From assembly GCF_000003605.2 (NCBI RefSeq), contig NW_003155140.1, positions 1-35,320 of the forward strand: DNA of 35,320 bases, in the 5' to 3' direction. The position numbers and the translations under genes were made by a program. This DNA is from Saccoglossus kowalevskii (taxonomy: Eukaryota > Hemichordata > Enteropneusta > Harrimaniidae). The notes under the pieces were generated by a model. The model searched no databases, had not been told where the DNA came from, and saw only the letters and a program-made list of their open reading frames with translations. Each line of letters starts with the position of its first letter. Positions within the stretch are counted from its first letter, which is position 1. Below, piece by piece: positions 24,420 through 35,320 of the stretch.

Positions 24420-25260
24420 CAGTGACCATCGGTAATAGAATAGGTGTATGTGTTGGCAGTGACCATCGGTAATAGAATATGGGTATGTGTTGGCAGTGAC
24501 CATCGGTAATAGAATAGGGGTATGTGTTGGCAATGACCATCGGTAATAGAATAGGGGTATGTGTTGGCAGTGACCATCGGTAATAGAATATGGGTATGTG
24601 TTGGCAGTGACCATCGGAAATAGAATATGGGTATGTGTTGGCAGTGACCATCGGTAATAGAATATGGGTATGTGTTGGCAATGACCATCGGTAATAGAAT
24701 ATGGGTATGTGTTGGCAGTGACCATCGGTGATAGAATAGGGGTATGTGTTGGCAATGACCATCGGTAATAGAATAGGGGTATGTGTTGGCAGTGACCATC
24801 GGTAATAGAATAGGGGTATGTGTTGGCAATGACCATCGGTAATAGAATATGGGTATGAGTTTGCAGTGACCATCGGTAATAGAATATGGGTATGTGTTGG
24901 CAGTGACCATCGGTAATAGAATAGGGGTATGTGTTGGCAATGACCATCGGTAATAGAATAGGGGTATGTGTTGGCAGTGACCATCGGTAATAGAATATGG
25001 TAATGTGTTGGCAGTGACCATCGGTAATAGAATAGGGGTATGTGTTGGCAGTGACCATCGGTAATAGAATATGGTAATGTGTTGGCAGTGACCATCGGTA
25101 ATAGAATAGGGGTATGTGTTGGCAGTGACCATCGGTAATAGAATATGGGTATGTGTTGGTAATGACCATCGGTAATAGAATATGGGTATGTGTTGGCAGT
25201 GACCATCGGTAATAGAATAGGGGTATGTGTTCGCAGTGACCATCGGTAATAGAATATGGG
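24420..25260. repeat. Block repeated at about 31080-31830
   Basis: Ordered rare markers are shared at an offset of about 6661 bp, or 180 units plus 1: GGTGTATG (24445 and 31106), CGGAAATAG (24615 and 31276), a GTGATAG unit (24729 and 31390) and TATGAGTTTGCAG (24854 and 31515), followed by ATGGTAATG units. A third copy of the distal half begins at 29924. This shows dispersed block copying within the array as well as tandem duplication. Confidence 0.8.
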
Positions 25261-25889
25261 TATGTGTTGGCAATGACCATCGGTAATAGAATATGGGTAT
25301 GTGTTAGCAATGACCATCGGTAATAGAATAGGGGTATGTGTTGGCAATGACCATCGGTAATAGAATAGGGGTATGTGTTGGCAATGACCATCTGTAATAG
25401 AATAGGGATATGTGTTGGTAGTGACCATCGGTAATAAAGTAGGGGTATGTGTTGGCAATGACCATCGGTATTATAATAGGGATATGTGTTGGTAGTGACC
25501 ATCGGTAATAGAATAGGGGTATGTGTTGGTAGTGACCATCGGTAATAGAATAGGTGTATGTGTTGGTAGTGACCATCGGTAATAGAATAGGTGTATGTGT
25601 TGGCAGTGACCATCGGTAATAGAATATTGGTATGTGTTGGCAGTGACCATCGGTAATATAATATGGGTATGTGTTGGCAGTGACCATCGGTAATAGAATA
25701 GGGGTATGTGTTGGCAGTGACCATCGGTAATAGAATATGGGTATGTGTTGGCAGTGACCATCGGTAATAGAATAGGGGTATGTGTTGGTAGTGACCATCG
25801 GTAATAGAATAGGGGTATGTGTTGGCAGTGACCATCGGTAATAGAATAGGGGTATGTGTTGGCAGTGACCATCGGTAATAGAATAGGGG

Positions 25890-27212
25890 TATGAGTTGGC
25901 TGTTACAAACGGTAATAGAATAGGCGTATGTGTTGGCAATGACCATCGGTATTATAATAGGGATATGTGTTGGTAGTGACCATCGGTAATAGAATAGGGG
26001 TATGTGTTGGTAGTGACCATCGGTAATAGAATAGGGGTAAATGTTGGTAGTGACCATCGGTAATAGAATAGGGGTATGTGTTGGCAGTGACCATCGGTAA
26101 TAGAATATGGGTATGTGTTGGTAGTGACCATCGGTAATAGAATAGGGGTATGTGTTGGCAGTGACCATCGGTAATAGAATATGGGTATGTGTTGGCAGTG
26201 ACCATCGGTAATAGAATAGGGGTATGTGTTGGCAGTGACCATCGGTAATAGAATATGGGTATGTGTTGGCAGTGACCATCGGTAATAGAATATGGGTATG
26301 TGTTGGCAGTGACCATCGGTAATAGAATAGGGATATGTGTTGGCAGTGACCATCGGTAATAGAATATGGGTATGTGTTGGCAGTGACCATCGGTAATAGA
26401 ATATGGGTATGTGTTGGCAGTGACCATCGGTAATAGAATAGGGGTATGTGTTGGCAGTGACCATCGGTAATAGAATAGGGGTATGTGTTGGCAGTGACCA
26501 TCGGTAATAGAATAGGGGTATGTGTTGGCAGTGACCATCGGTAATAGAATAGGGGTATGTGTTGGCAGTGACCATCGGTAATAGAATAGGGGTATGTGTT
26601 GGCAGTGACCATCGGTAATAGAATATGGTAATGTGTTGGCAGTGACCATCGGTAATAGAATAGGGGTATGTGTTGGCAGTGACCATCGGTAATAGAATAG
26701 GGGTATGTGTTGGCAATGACCATCGGTAATAGAATAGGGGTATGTGTTGGTAGTGACCTTCGGTAATAGAATAGGGGTATGTGTTGGCAGTGACCATCGG
26801 TAATAGAATAGGGGTATGTGTTGGTAGTGACCATCGGTAATAGAATAGGGGTATGAGTTGGCTGTTACAAACGGTAATAGAATAGGGGTATGTGTTGGCA
26901 ATGACCATCGGTATTATAATAGGGATATGTGTTGGTAGTGACCATCGGTAATAGAATAGGGGTATGTGTTGGTAGTGACCATCGGTAATAGAATAGGGGT
27001 AAATGTTGGTAGTGACCATCGGTAATAGAATAGGGGTATGTGTTGGCAGTGACCATCGGTAATAGAATATGGGTATGTGTTGGTAGTGACCATCGGTAAT
27101 AGAATAGGGGTATGTGTTGGCAGTGACCATCGGTAATAGAATATGGGTATGTGTTGGCAGTGACCATCGGTAATAGAATAGGGGTATGTGTTGGCAGTGA
27201 CCATCGGTAATA
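25890..27212. repeat. B-C-GTAAATG cassette, two copies 962 bp apart
   Basis: Marker B at 25900 and 26862 are 962 bp (26 units) apart. The 350 bp after each copy match: C, then GTAAATG (about 26038 and 26999), then the same order of AGGGG/ATGGG and GGC/GGT states. The same cassette follows B at 13980 and 15460. A unit with GAATTTGGGTATGTGTTAG near 27215 recurs near 34135, placing a partial copy at 33.9-34.15 kb. Confidence 0.85.
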
Positions 27213-30200
27213 GAATTTGGGTATGTGTTAGCAGTGACCATCGGTAATAGAATATGGGTATGTGTTGGCAGTGACCATCGGTAATAGAATAGGGGTATGT
27301 GTTGGCAGTGACCATCGGTAATAGAATATGGGTATGTGTTGGCAGTGACCATCGGTAATAGAATAGGGTTATGTGTTGGCAGTGACCATCGGTAATAGAA
27401 TAGGGGTATGTGTTGGTAGTGACCTTCGGTAATAGAATAGGGGTATGTGTTGGCAGTGACCATCGGTAATATAATAGGGGTATGTGTTGGTAGTGACCAT
27501 CGGTAATAGAATAGGGGTATGTGTTGGCAGTGACCATCGGTAATAGAATATGGGTATGTGTTGGCAATGACCATCGGTAATATAATATGGGTATGAGTTG
27601 GTAGTGACCATCGGTAATAGAATAGGGGTATGTGTTGGTAGTGACCATCGGTAATAGAATATGGGTATGTGTTGGCAGTGACCATCGGTAATAGAATAGG
27701 GGTATGTGTTGGCAGTGACCATCGGTAATAGAATATGGTAATGTGTTGGCAGTGACCATCGGTAATAGAATATGGGTATGTGTTGGCAATGACCATCGGT
27801 AATATAATATGGGTATGTGTTGGTAGTGACCATCGGTAATAGAATAGGGGTATGTGTTGGTAGTGACCATCGGTAATAGAATATGGGTATGTGTTGGCAG
27901 TGACCATCGGTAATAGAATAGGGGTATGTGTTGGCAGTGACCATCGGTAATAGAATATGGGTATGTGTTGGCAGTGACCATCGGTAATAGAATAGGGGTA
28001 TGTGTTGGCAGTGACCATCGGTAATAGAATATGGGTATGTGTTGGCAGTGACCATCGGTAATAGAATATGGGTATGTGTTGGCAGTGACCATCGGTAATA
28101 GAATAGGGGTATGTGTTGGCAGTGACCATCGGTAATAGAATATGGGTATGTGTTGGCAATGACCATCGGTAATAGAATATGGGTATGTGTTGGCAGTGAC
28201 CATCGGTAATAGAATATGGGTATGTGTTGGCAGTGACCATCGGTAATAGAATATGGGTATGTGTTGGCAGTGACCATCGGTAATAGAATAGGGGTATGTG
28301 TTGGCAGTGACCATCGGTAATAGAATAGGGTATGTGTTGGCAATGACCATCAGTAATAGAATAGGGGTATGTGTTGGCAGTGACCATCGGTAATAGAATA
28401 TGGGTATGTGTTGGCAGTGACCATCGGTAATAGAATAGAGGTATGTGTTGGCAATGACCATCGGTAATAGAATAGGGGTATGTGTTGGCAGCGACCATCA
28501 GTAATAGAATATGGTAATGTGTTGGCAATGACCATCGGTAATAGAATATGGGTATGTGTTGGCAGTGACCATCGGTAATAGAATAGGGGTATGTGTTGGT
28601 AGTGACCATCGGTAATAGAATAGGGGTATGTGTTGGCAGTGACCATCGGTAATAGAATATGGGTATGTGTTGGCAATGACCATCGGTAATATAATATGGG
28701 TATGAGTTGGTAGTGACCATCGGTAATAGAATAGGGGTATGTGTTGGTAGTGACCATCGGTAATAGAATATGGGTATGTGTTGGTAGTGACCATCGGTAA
28801 TAGAATAGGGATATGTGTTGGTAGTGACCATTGGTAATAGAATAGGGGTATGTGTTGGCAGTGACCATCGGTAATAGAATAGGGGTATGTGTTGGTAGTG
28901 ACCATCGGTAATAGAATAGGGGTATGTGTTGGTAGTGACCATCGGTAATAGAATAGGGGTATGTGTTGGTAGTGACCATCGGTAATAGAATATGGGGTAT
29001 GTGTTGGTAGTGACCATCGGTAATAGAATAAGGGGTATGTGTTGGTAGTGACCATCGGTAATAGAATAGGGGTATGTGTTGGTAGTGACCATCGGTAATA
29101 GAATAGGGGTATGTGTTGGCAGTGACCATCGGTAATAGAATAGGGGTATGTGTTGGCAGTGACCATCGGTAATAGAATAGGGGTATGTGTTGGTAGTGAC
29201 CATCGGTAATAGAATAGGGGTATGTGTTGGTAGTGACTATCGGTAATAGAATAGGGGTATGTGTTGGCAGTGACCATCGGTAATAGAATAGGGTTATGTG
29301 TTGGTAGTGACCATCGGTAATAGAATAGGGGTATGTGTTGGCAGTGACCATCGGTAATAGAATATGGGTATGTGTTGGTAGTGACCATCGGTAATAGAAT
29401 AGGGTTATGTGTTGGTAGTGACCATCGGTAATAGAATATGGGTATGTGTTGGTAGTGACCATCGGTAATAGAATAGGGGTATGTGTTGGTAGTGACCATC
29501 GGTAATAGAATATGGGTATGTGTTGGTAGTGACCATCGGTAATAGAATAGGGATATGTGTTGGTAGTGACCATCGGTAATAGAATAGGGGTATGTGTTGG
29601 CAGTGACCATCGGTAATAGAATAGGGGTATGTGTTGGTAGTGACCATCGGTAATAGAATAGGGGTATGTGTTGGAAGTGACCATCGGTAATAGAATAGGG
29701 GTATGTGTTGGTAGTGACCATCGGTAATAGAATAGGGGTATGTGTTGGTAGTGACCATCGGTAATAGAATATGGGTATGTGTTGGCAATGACCATCGGTA
29801 ATAGAATAGGGGTATGTGTTGGCAGTGACCATCGGTAATAGAATAGGGGTATGTGTTGGCAGTGACCATCGGTAATAGAATAGGGGTATGTGTTGGCAAT
29901 GACCATCGGTAATAGAATAGGGGTATGAGTTTGCAGTGACCATCGGTAATAGAATATGGGTATGTGTTGGCAGTGACCATCGGTAATAGAATAGGGGTAT
30001 GTGTTGGCAATGACCATTGGTAATAGAATAGGGGTATGTGTTGGCAGTGACCATCGGTAATAGAATATGGTAATGTGTTGGCAGTGACCATCGGTAATAG
30101 AATAGGGGTATGTGTTGGCAGTGACCATCGGTAATAGAATATGGTAATGTGTTGGCAGTGACCATCGGTAATAGAATAGGGGTATGTGTTGGCAGTGACC

Positions 30201-33200
30201 ATCGGTAATAGAATATGGGTATGTGTTGGCAATGACCATCGGTAATAGAATAGGGGTATGTGTTGGCAGTGACCATCGGTAATAGAATAGGGGTATGTGT
30301 TGGCAGTGACCATCGGTAATAGAATAGGGGTATGTGTTGGCAATGACCATCGGTAATAGAATATGGGTATGTGTTGGCAGTGACCATCGGTAATAGAATA
30401 TGGGTATGTGTTGGCAGTGACCATCGGTAATAGAATATGGGTATGTGTTGGTAGTGACCATCGGTAATAGAATATGGATATGTGTTGGCAGTGACCATCG
30501 GTTTTCGAATAGGGGTATGTGTTGGCAGTGACCATCGGTAATAGAATAGGGGTATGTGTTGGCAATGACCATCGGTAATAGAATATGGGTATGTGTTGGC
30601 AGTGACCATCGGTAATAGAATAGGGGTATGTGTTGGCAGTGACCATCAGTAATAGAATATGGGTATGTGTTGGCAATGACCATCGGTAATAGAATAGGGG
30701 TATGTGTTGGCAGTGACCATCGGTAATAGAATAGGGGTATGTGTTGGCAGTGACCATCAGTAATAGAATAGGGGTATGTGTTCGCAGTGACCATTGGTAA
30801 TAGAATATGGGTATGTGTTGACACTGACCATCGGTAATAGAATATGGGTATGTGTTGGCAGTGACCATCGGTAATAGAATATGGATATGTGTTGGCAGTG
30901 ACCATCGGTTTTCGAATAGGGGTATGTGTTGGCAGTGACCATCGGTAATAGAATATGGGTATGTGTTGGTAGTGACCATCGGTAATAGAATATGGGTATG
31001 TGTTGGCAGTGACCATCGGTAATAGAATAGGGGTATGTGTTGGTAGTGACCATCGGTAATAGAATAGGGGTATGTGTTGGCAGTGACCATCGGTAATAGA
31101 ATAGGTGTATGTGTTGGCAGTGACCATCGGTCATAGAATATGGGTATGTGTTGGCAGTGACCATCGGTAATAGAATAGGGGTATGTGTTGGCAATGACCA
31201 TCGGTAATAGAATAGGGGTATGTGTTGGCAGTGACCATCGGTAATAGAATATGGGTATGTGTTGGCAGTGACCATCGGAAATAGAATATGGGTATGTGTT
31301 GGCAGTGACCATCGGTAATAGAATATGGGTATGTGTTGGCAATGACCATCGGTAATAGAATATGGGTATGTGTTGGCAGTGACCATCCGTGATAGAATAG
31401 GGGTATGTGTTGGCAATGACCATCGGTAATAGAATAGGGGTATGTGTTGGCAGTGACCATCGGTAATAGAATAGGGGTATGTGTTGGCAATGACCATCGG
31501 TAATAGAATATGGGTATGAGTTTGCAGTGACCATCGGTAATAGAATATGGGTATGTGTTGGCAGTGACCATCGGTAATAGAATAGGGGTATGTGTTGGCA
31601 ATGACCATCGGTAATAGAATAGGGTTATGTGTTGGCAGTGACCATCGGTAATAGAATATGGTAATGTGTTGGCAGTGACCATCGGTAATAGAATAGGGGT
31701 ATGTGTTGGCAGTGACCATCGGTAATAGAATATGGTAATGTGTTGGCAGTGACCATCGGTAATAGAATAGGGGTATGTGTTGGCAGTGACCATCGGTAAT
31801 AGAATATGGGTATGTGTTGGCAATGACCATCGGTAATAGAATAGGGGTATGTGTTGGCAGTGACCATCGGTAATAGAATAGGGGTATGTGTTGGCAGTGA
31901 CCATCGGTAATAGAATAGGGTTATGTGTTGGCAATGACCATCGGTAATAGAATATGGGTATGTGTTGGCAGTGACCATCGGTAATAGAATATGGGTATGT
32001 GTTGGCAGTGACCATCGGTAATAGAATATGGGTATGTGTTGGTAGTGACCATCGGTAATAGAATATGGATATGTGTTGGCAGTGACCATCGGTTTTCGAA
32101 TAGGGGTATGTGTTGGCAGTGACCATCGGTAATAGAATATGGGTATGTGTTGACACTGACCATTGGTAATAGAATAGGGGTATGTGTTGGCAGTGACCAT
32201 CGGTAATAGAATATGGGTATGTGTTGGCAGTGACCATTGGTAATAGAATAGGGGTATGTGTTGGTAGTGACCATCGGTAATAGAATAGGGGTATGTGTTG
32301 GCAGTGACCATCGGTAATAGAATAGGGGTATGTGTTGGCAGTGACCATCGGTAATAGAATAGGGGTATGAGTTGGCTGTTACAAACGGTAATAGAATATG
32401 GGTATGTGTTGGCATTGACCATCGGTATTATAATAGGGATATGTGTTGGTAGTGACCATCGGTAATAGAATATGGGTATGTGTTGGTAGTGACCATCGGT
32501 AATAGAATATGGATATGTGTTGGCAGTGACCATCGGTTTTCGAATAGGGGTATGTGTTGGCAGTGACCATCGGTAATAGAATAGGGGTATATGTTGGCAA
32601 TGACAATCGGTAATAGAATAGGGGTATGTGTTGGCAGTGACCATCGGTAATAGAATAGGGGTATGTGTTGGCAGTGACCATCTGTAATAGAATAGGGATA
32701 TGTGTTGGTAGTGACCATCGGTAATAAAGTAGGGGTATGTGTTGGCAATGACCATCGGTATTATAATAGGGATATGTGTTGGTAGTGACCATCGGTAATA
32801 GAATAGGGGTATGTGTTGGTAGTGACCATCGGTAATAGAATAGGTGTATGTGTTGGTAGTGACCATAGGTAATAGAATAGGTGTATGTGTAGGCAGTGAC
32901 CATCGGTAATAGAATAGGGGTATGTGTTGGCAGTGACCATCGGTAATAGAATAGGGGTATTTGTTGGCAATGACCATCGGTAATAGAATATGGGTATGTG
33001 TTGGCAGTGACCATCGGTAATAGAATATGGGTATGTGTTGGCAGTGACCATCGGTAATAGAATATGGGTATGTGTTGGTAGTGACCATCGGTAATAGAAT
33101 ATGGATATGTGTTGGCAGTGACCATCGGTAATAGAATATGGGTATGTGTTGGCAATGACCATCGGTAATAGAATATGGGTATGTGTTGGCAGTGACCATC

Positions 33201-34957
33201 GGTAATAGAATAGGGGTATGTGTTGGTAGTGACCATCGGTAATAGAATAGGGGTATGTGTTGGCAGTGACCATCGGTAATAGAATATGGGTATGTGTTGG
33301 CAGTGACCATCGGTAATAAAATATGGGTATGTGTTGGCAATGACCATCGGTAATAGAATAGGGGTATGTGTTGGCAGTGACCATCGGTAATAGAATAGGG
33401 GTATGTGTTGGCAGTGACCATCTGTAATAGAATAGGGGTATATGTTGGCAATGACAATCGGTAATAGAATAGGGGTATGTGTTGGCAGTGACCATCGGTA
33501 ATAGAATAGGGGTATGTGTTGGCAGTGACCATCTGTAATAGAATAGGGATATGTGTTGGTAGTGACCATCGGTAATAAAGTAGGGGTATGTGTTGGCAAT
33601 GACCATCGGTATTATAATAGGGATATGTGTTGGTAGTGACCATCGGTAATAGAATAGGGGTATGTGTTGGTAGTGACCATCGGTAACAGAATAGGTGTAT
33701 GTGTTGGTAGTGACCATCGGTAATAGAATAGGTGTATGTGTTGGCAGTGACCATCGGTAATAGAATATGGGTATGTGTTGGCAGTGACCATCGGTAATAG
33801 AATATGGGTATGTGTTGGCAGTGACCATCGGTAATAGAATATGGGTATGTGTTGGCAGTGACCATCGGTAATAGAATATGGGTATGTGTTGGTAGTGACC
33901 ATCGGTAATAGAATAGGGGTATGTGTTGGCAGTGACCATCGGTAATAGAATAGGGGTATGTGTTGGCAGTGACCATCGGTAATAGAATATGGGTATGTGT
34001 TGGTAGTGACCATCGGTAATAGAATAGGGGTATGTGTTGGCAGTGACCATCGGTAATAGAATATGGGTATGTGTTGGCAGTGACCATCGGTAATAGAATA
34101 GGGGTATGTGTTGGCAGTGACCATCGGTAATAGAATTTGGGTATGTGTTAGCAGTGACCATCGGTAATAGAATATGGGTATGTGTTGGCAGTGACCATCG
34201 GTTTTCGAATAGGGGTATGTGTTGGCAGTGACCATCGGTAATAGAATATGGGTATGTGTTGACACTGACCATTGGTAATAGAATAGGGGTATGTGTTGGC
34301 AGTGACCATCGGTAATAGAATATGGGTATGTGTTGGCAGTGACCATCGGTAATAGAATAGGGATATGTGTTGGTAGTGACCATCGGTAATAGAATAGGGG
34401 TATGTGTTGGTAGTGACCATCGGTAATAGAATAGGGGTATGTGTTGGCAGTGACCATCGGTAATAGAATAGGGGTATGTGTTGGCAGTGACCATCGGTAA
34501 TAGAATAGGGGTATGTGTTGGTAGTGACCATCGGTAATAGAATAGGGGTATGTGTTGGTAGTGACCATCGGTAATAGAATAGGGATATGTGTTGGTAGTG
34601 ACCATCGGTAATAGAATAGGGGTATGTGTTGGCAGTGACCATCGGTAATAGAATAGGGGTATGTGTTGGCAGTGACCATCGGTAATAGAATAGGGGTATG
34701 TGTTGGTAGTGACCATCGGTAATAGAATAGGGGTATGTGTTGGTAGTGACCATCGGTAATAGAATAGGGGTATGTGTGGGCAGTGACCATCGGTAATAGA
34801 ATAGGGGTATGTGTTGGCAGTGACCATCGGTAATAGAATAGGGGTATGTGTTGGCAGTGACCATCGGTGATAGAATAGGGGTATGTGTTGGCAGTGACCA
34901 TCGGTAATAGAATAGGGGTATGTGTTGGCAGTGACCATCGGTAATAGAATAGGGGTA

Positions 34958-35030
34958 CCTTAGTTTCAATATAAACATATATACATGAATAAACCATCAT
35001 CGTCTTTCATTCAAATTCGATATTTAACGT
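34958..35030. other. Array boundary and AT-rich spacer
   Basis: The satellite ends in mid-unit after AGGGGTA at 34957, and unique sequence starts with CCTTAG. The spacer is AT-rich. It holds one AATAAA hexamer on the + strand at 34988-34993, which may be chance in such sequence. No target-site duplication or transposon end is visible at the junction. On the minus strand, ATG codons at 35000-34998 and 34997-34995 open a frame that continues into the array. Confidence 0.8.
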
Positions 35031-35087
35031 TGATTGGCTCGAGAGCTTCACATTGTCTACACTAAGATTGCGCGCACAAGTCTCTAA

Positions 35088-35097
35088 GTGACGTCAC
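35088..35097. promoter_or_regulatory. CRE palindrome GTGACGTCAC
   Basis: This is a perfect 10-bp palindrome containing the full CREB/ATF site TGACGTCA at 35089-35096. It lies between the first and second CCAAT boxes, about 170 bp upstream of the proposed start site. TGCGCGCA, another 8-bp palindrome, lies at 35069-35076. Confidence 0.65.
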
Positions 35098-35128
35098 AAC
35101 TGTGACCGCCCACTTATTCAAAATGCCG

Positions 35129-35133
35129 ATTGG
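35129..35133 (-). promoter_or_regulatory. CCAAT box (middle of three)
   Basis: CCAAT is read on the minus strand. Together with those at 35037-35033 (in the strong NF-Y-like context AGCCAATCA) and 35203-35199, it makes three same-orientation boxes in 170 bp. All have GATTGG on the + strand. Three in AT-rich sequence with the same flanking G suggests function, not chance. Confidence 0.5.
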
Positions 35134-35151
35134 ATGATGTTGAATTAACTG

Positions 35152-35163
35152 ATTAATATTAAT
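35152..35163. promoter_or_regulatory. 12-bp AT palindrome ATTAATATTAAT
   Basis: A perfect 12-bp palindrome that offers two TAAT/ATTA homeodomain-type cores, lying between the second and third CCAAT boxes. In AT-rich sequence this could be chance. Confidence 0.35.
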
Positions 35164-35181
35164 TAGAACTCACGATGATAG

Positions 35182-35190
35182 CGCCATTTC
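35182..35190 (+). promoter_or_regulatory. YY1-like CGCCATTTC site
   Basis: CGCCATTTC matches the YY1 core CGCCAT with one mismatch at the last base of the usual consensus. It lies 9 bp upstream of the third ATTGG box. A single short match like this is weak evidence. Confidence 0.25.
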
Positions 35191-35228
35191 GTTTCTGGAT
35201 TGGTAAATTTCTGTCAATCATGTTGATT

Positions 35229-35246
35229 TATAAATATATATATATA
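35229..35246 (+). promoter_or_regulatory. TATA box merging into a short (AT)n run
   Basis: TATAAATA at 35229-35236 runs straight into an AT dinucleotide run that ends at 35246, followed by ACGCGT at 35247-35252. The overlap means the TATA call rests partly on simple sequence. Its position relative to the TCACT at 35260 supports a functional role. Confidence 0.5.
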
Positions 35247-35320
35247 ACGCGTGTGCCTTTCACTATACACTAAGCACGTAATCTTGCTTTATAAAATCAC
35301 AATACATGTTCACTATGATT

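Larger units (their letters stand above)
1..34957. repeat. 37-bp satellite array, about 945 head-to-tail units
   Basis: Seen directly: one 37-bp unit repeats without interruption. Each unit starts with ACCATCGGTAATAG (unit positions 1-14) and carries GTATGTGTTGG near positions 22-32. The consensus has 10 A, 4 C, 13 G and 10 T, so the + strand is G-rich and C-poor (46% GC). Common two-state positions are 19 (G or T, giving AGGGG or ATGGG), 33 (C or T, giving GGCAGTG or GGTAGTG) and 35 (G or A, giving CAGTG or CAATG). Rarer states give GGATATG and GGTGTATG. Each unit holds one CpG (ATCGG). All units I followed have the same orientation. Counting register between shared marker units, with indels accounted for, gives about 945 units. 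No gene interrupts it. Its role is unknown; a heterochromatic or subterminal satellite is possible but not shown. Confidence 0.98.
35031..35266 (+). promoter_or_regulatory. Candidate TATA/CCAAT/CRE promoter, rightward
   Basis: Seen: three inverted CCAAT boxes (ATTGG at 35033-35037, 35129-35133 and 35199-35203), a perfect CRE palindrome, a TATAAATA box at 35229-35236, and TCACT at 35260-35264 with A at 35262, 33 bp from the start of the TATA box. Known: NF-Y binds CCAAT, CREB/ATF proteins bind TGACGTCA, and animal TATA boxes lie about 30 bp upstream of the start site. Inference: transcription starts near 35262 and runs right, out of the window. The nearest CCAAT would be at about -63. A 5' leader would reach ATG at 35306-35308, followed by four codons to the window end. 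That is too little to call a gene. Because CCAAT and CRE work in both directions, leftward transcription into the array is also possible. Confidence 0.5.

Noticed and set aside
1-34957. Budding-yeast-like telomere repeat, because GGGGTATGTGTTGG resembles long-unit yeast telomere cores
   Set aside because: The G-rich strand runs 5' to 3' from the array into unique sequence on the right, opposite to what a left chromosome end needs. The array is also far longer and more variable than such telomeres, and the flank looks animal-like.
1-34957. CRISPR array, given the regular repeat of 37 bp
   Set aside because: There are no unique spacers between repeats. Units abut directly and there are no cas genes.
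191-35000. Dozens of long minus-strand open frames encoding PTHTPILLPMV-type repeat proteins, including 858-5987 and 4012-7662
   Set aside because: All three frames are equally open and give the same cycled peptide, because the unit is 37 bp and lacks reverse stops. Indels are not multiples of 3, stops arise from random variants, and starts fall inside repeat units. They are by-products of the satellite, not genes.
35031-35266. Histone gene promoter, from the CCAAT, CRE, TATA and short leader
   Set aside because: The few residues visible do not match the start of any core histone, and no octamer element is present.
35306-35320. Start of a protein-coding gene at ATG 35306
   Set aside because: Only five codons (MFTMI) are inside the window and the start context is weak. 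The position downstream of the promoter is suggestive but cannot support a CDS call.
34958-35320. Transposable element end or target-site duplication at the array junction
   Set aside because: No terminal inverted repeat, poly(A) tail or duplicated flanking bases can be seen, and the other array edge is outside the window.

Overview
This window is almost entirely one satellite array. From base 1 to 34957 it is an uninterrupted head-to-tail tandem repeat with a 37-bp unit, about 945 units by register counting. The last 363 bases (34958-35320) are unique, AT-rich sequence. I see no complete protein-coding gene, tRNA, rRNA, transposon, CRISPR array or inverted repeat unit.

The organism is probably a eukaryote, and the flank looks most like animal DNA. 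This is inference: 35 kb without a gene, a long minisatellite-type array, and a flank with three CCAAT boxes (all ATTGG on the + strand), a perfect CRE palindrome, a TATA box and an initiator-like TCA at promoter-like spacing. I do not recognise the 37-bp unit and cannot name a species.

Layout. Bases 1-300 are a noisy copy of 11431-11740 and look like an unpolished sequence end. From 0.3 to 6.1 kb the array carries most of the non-unit indels (14, 9 and 3 bp deletions; 12 and 10 bp duplications). From 6.1 to 11.4 kb it lacks all the rare marker units. From 11.4 to 27 kb it is rich in markers and contains nested block duplications, including tandem copies of exactly 740 bp (20 units), 1480 bp (40 units) and 814 bp (22 units). 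From 27 to 34.96 kb it contains dispersed second copies of the same blocks, such as 18.18-19.02 kb repeated at 32.10-32.94 kb. The array then stops abruptly in mid-unit at 34957, without a decayed edge. A candidate promoter at about 35030-35265 points rightward, out of the window.

Many very long open frames on the minus strand are a by-product of the repeat. The consensus contains no TTA, CTA or TCA on the + strand, so its complement has no stop in any frame. Because 37 leaves remainder 1 on division by 3, every frame reads the same 37-residue cycle. I do not call them genes. No new biological system is evident. The most informative content is the history written in the variant units, the probable assembly errors, and the promoter-like flank beside the array.
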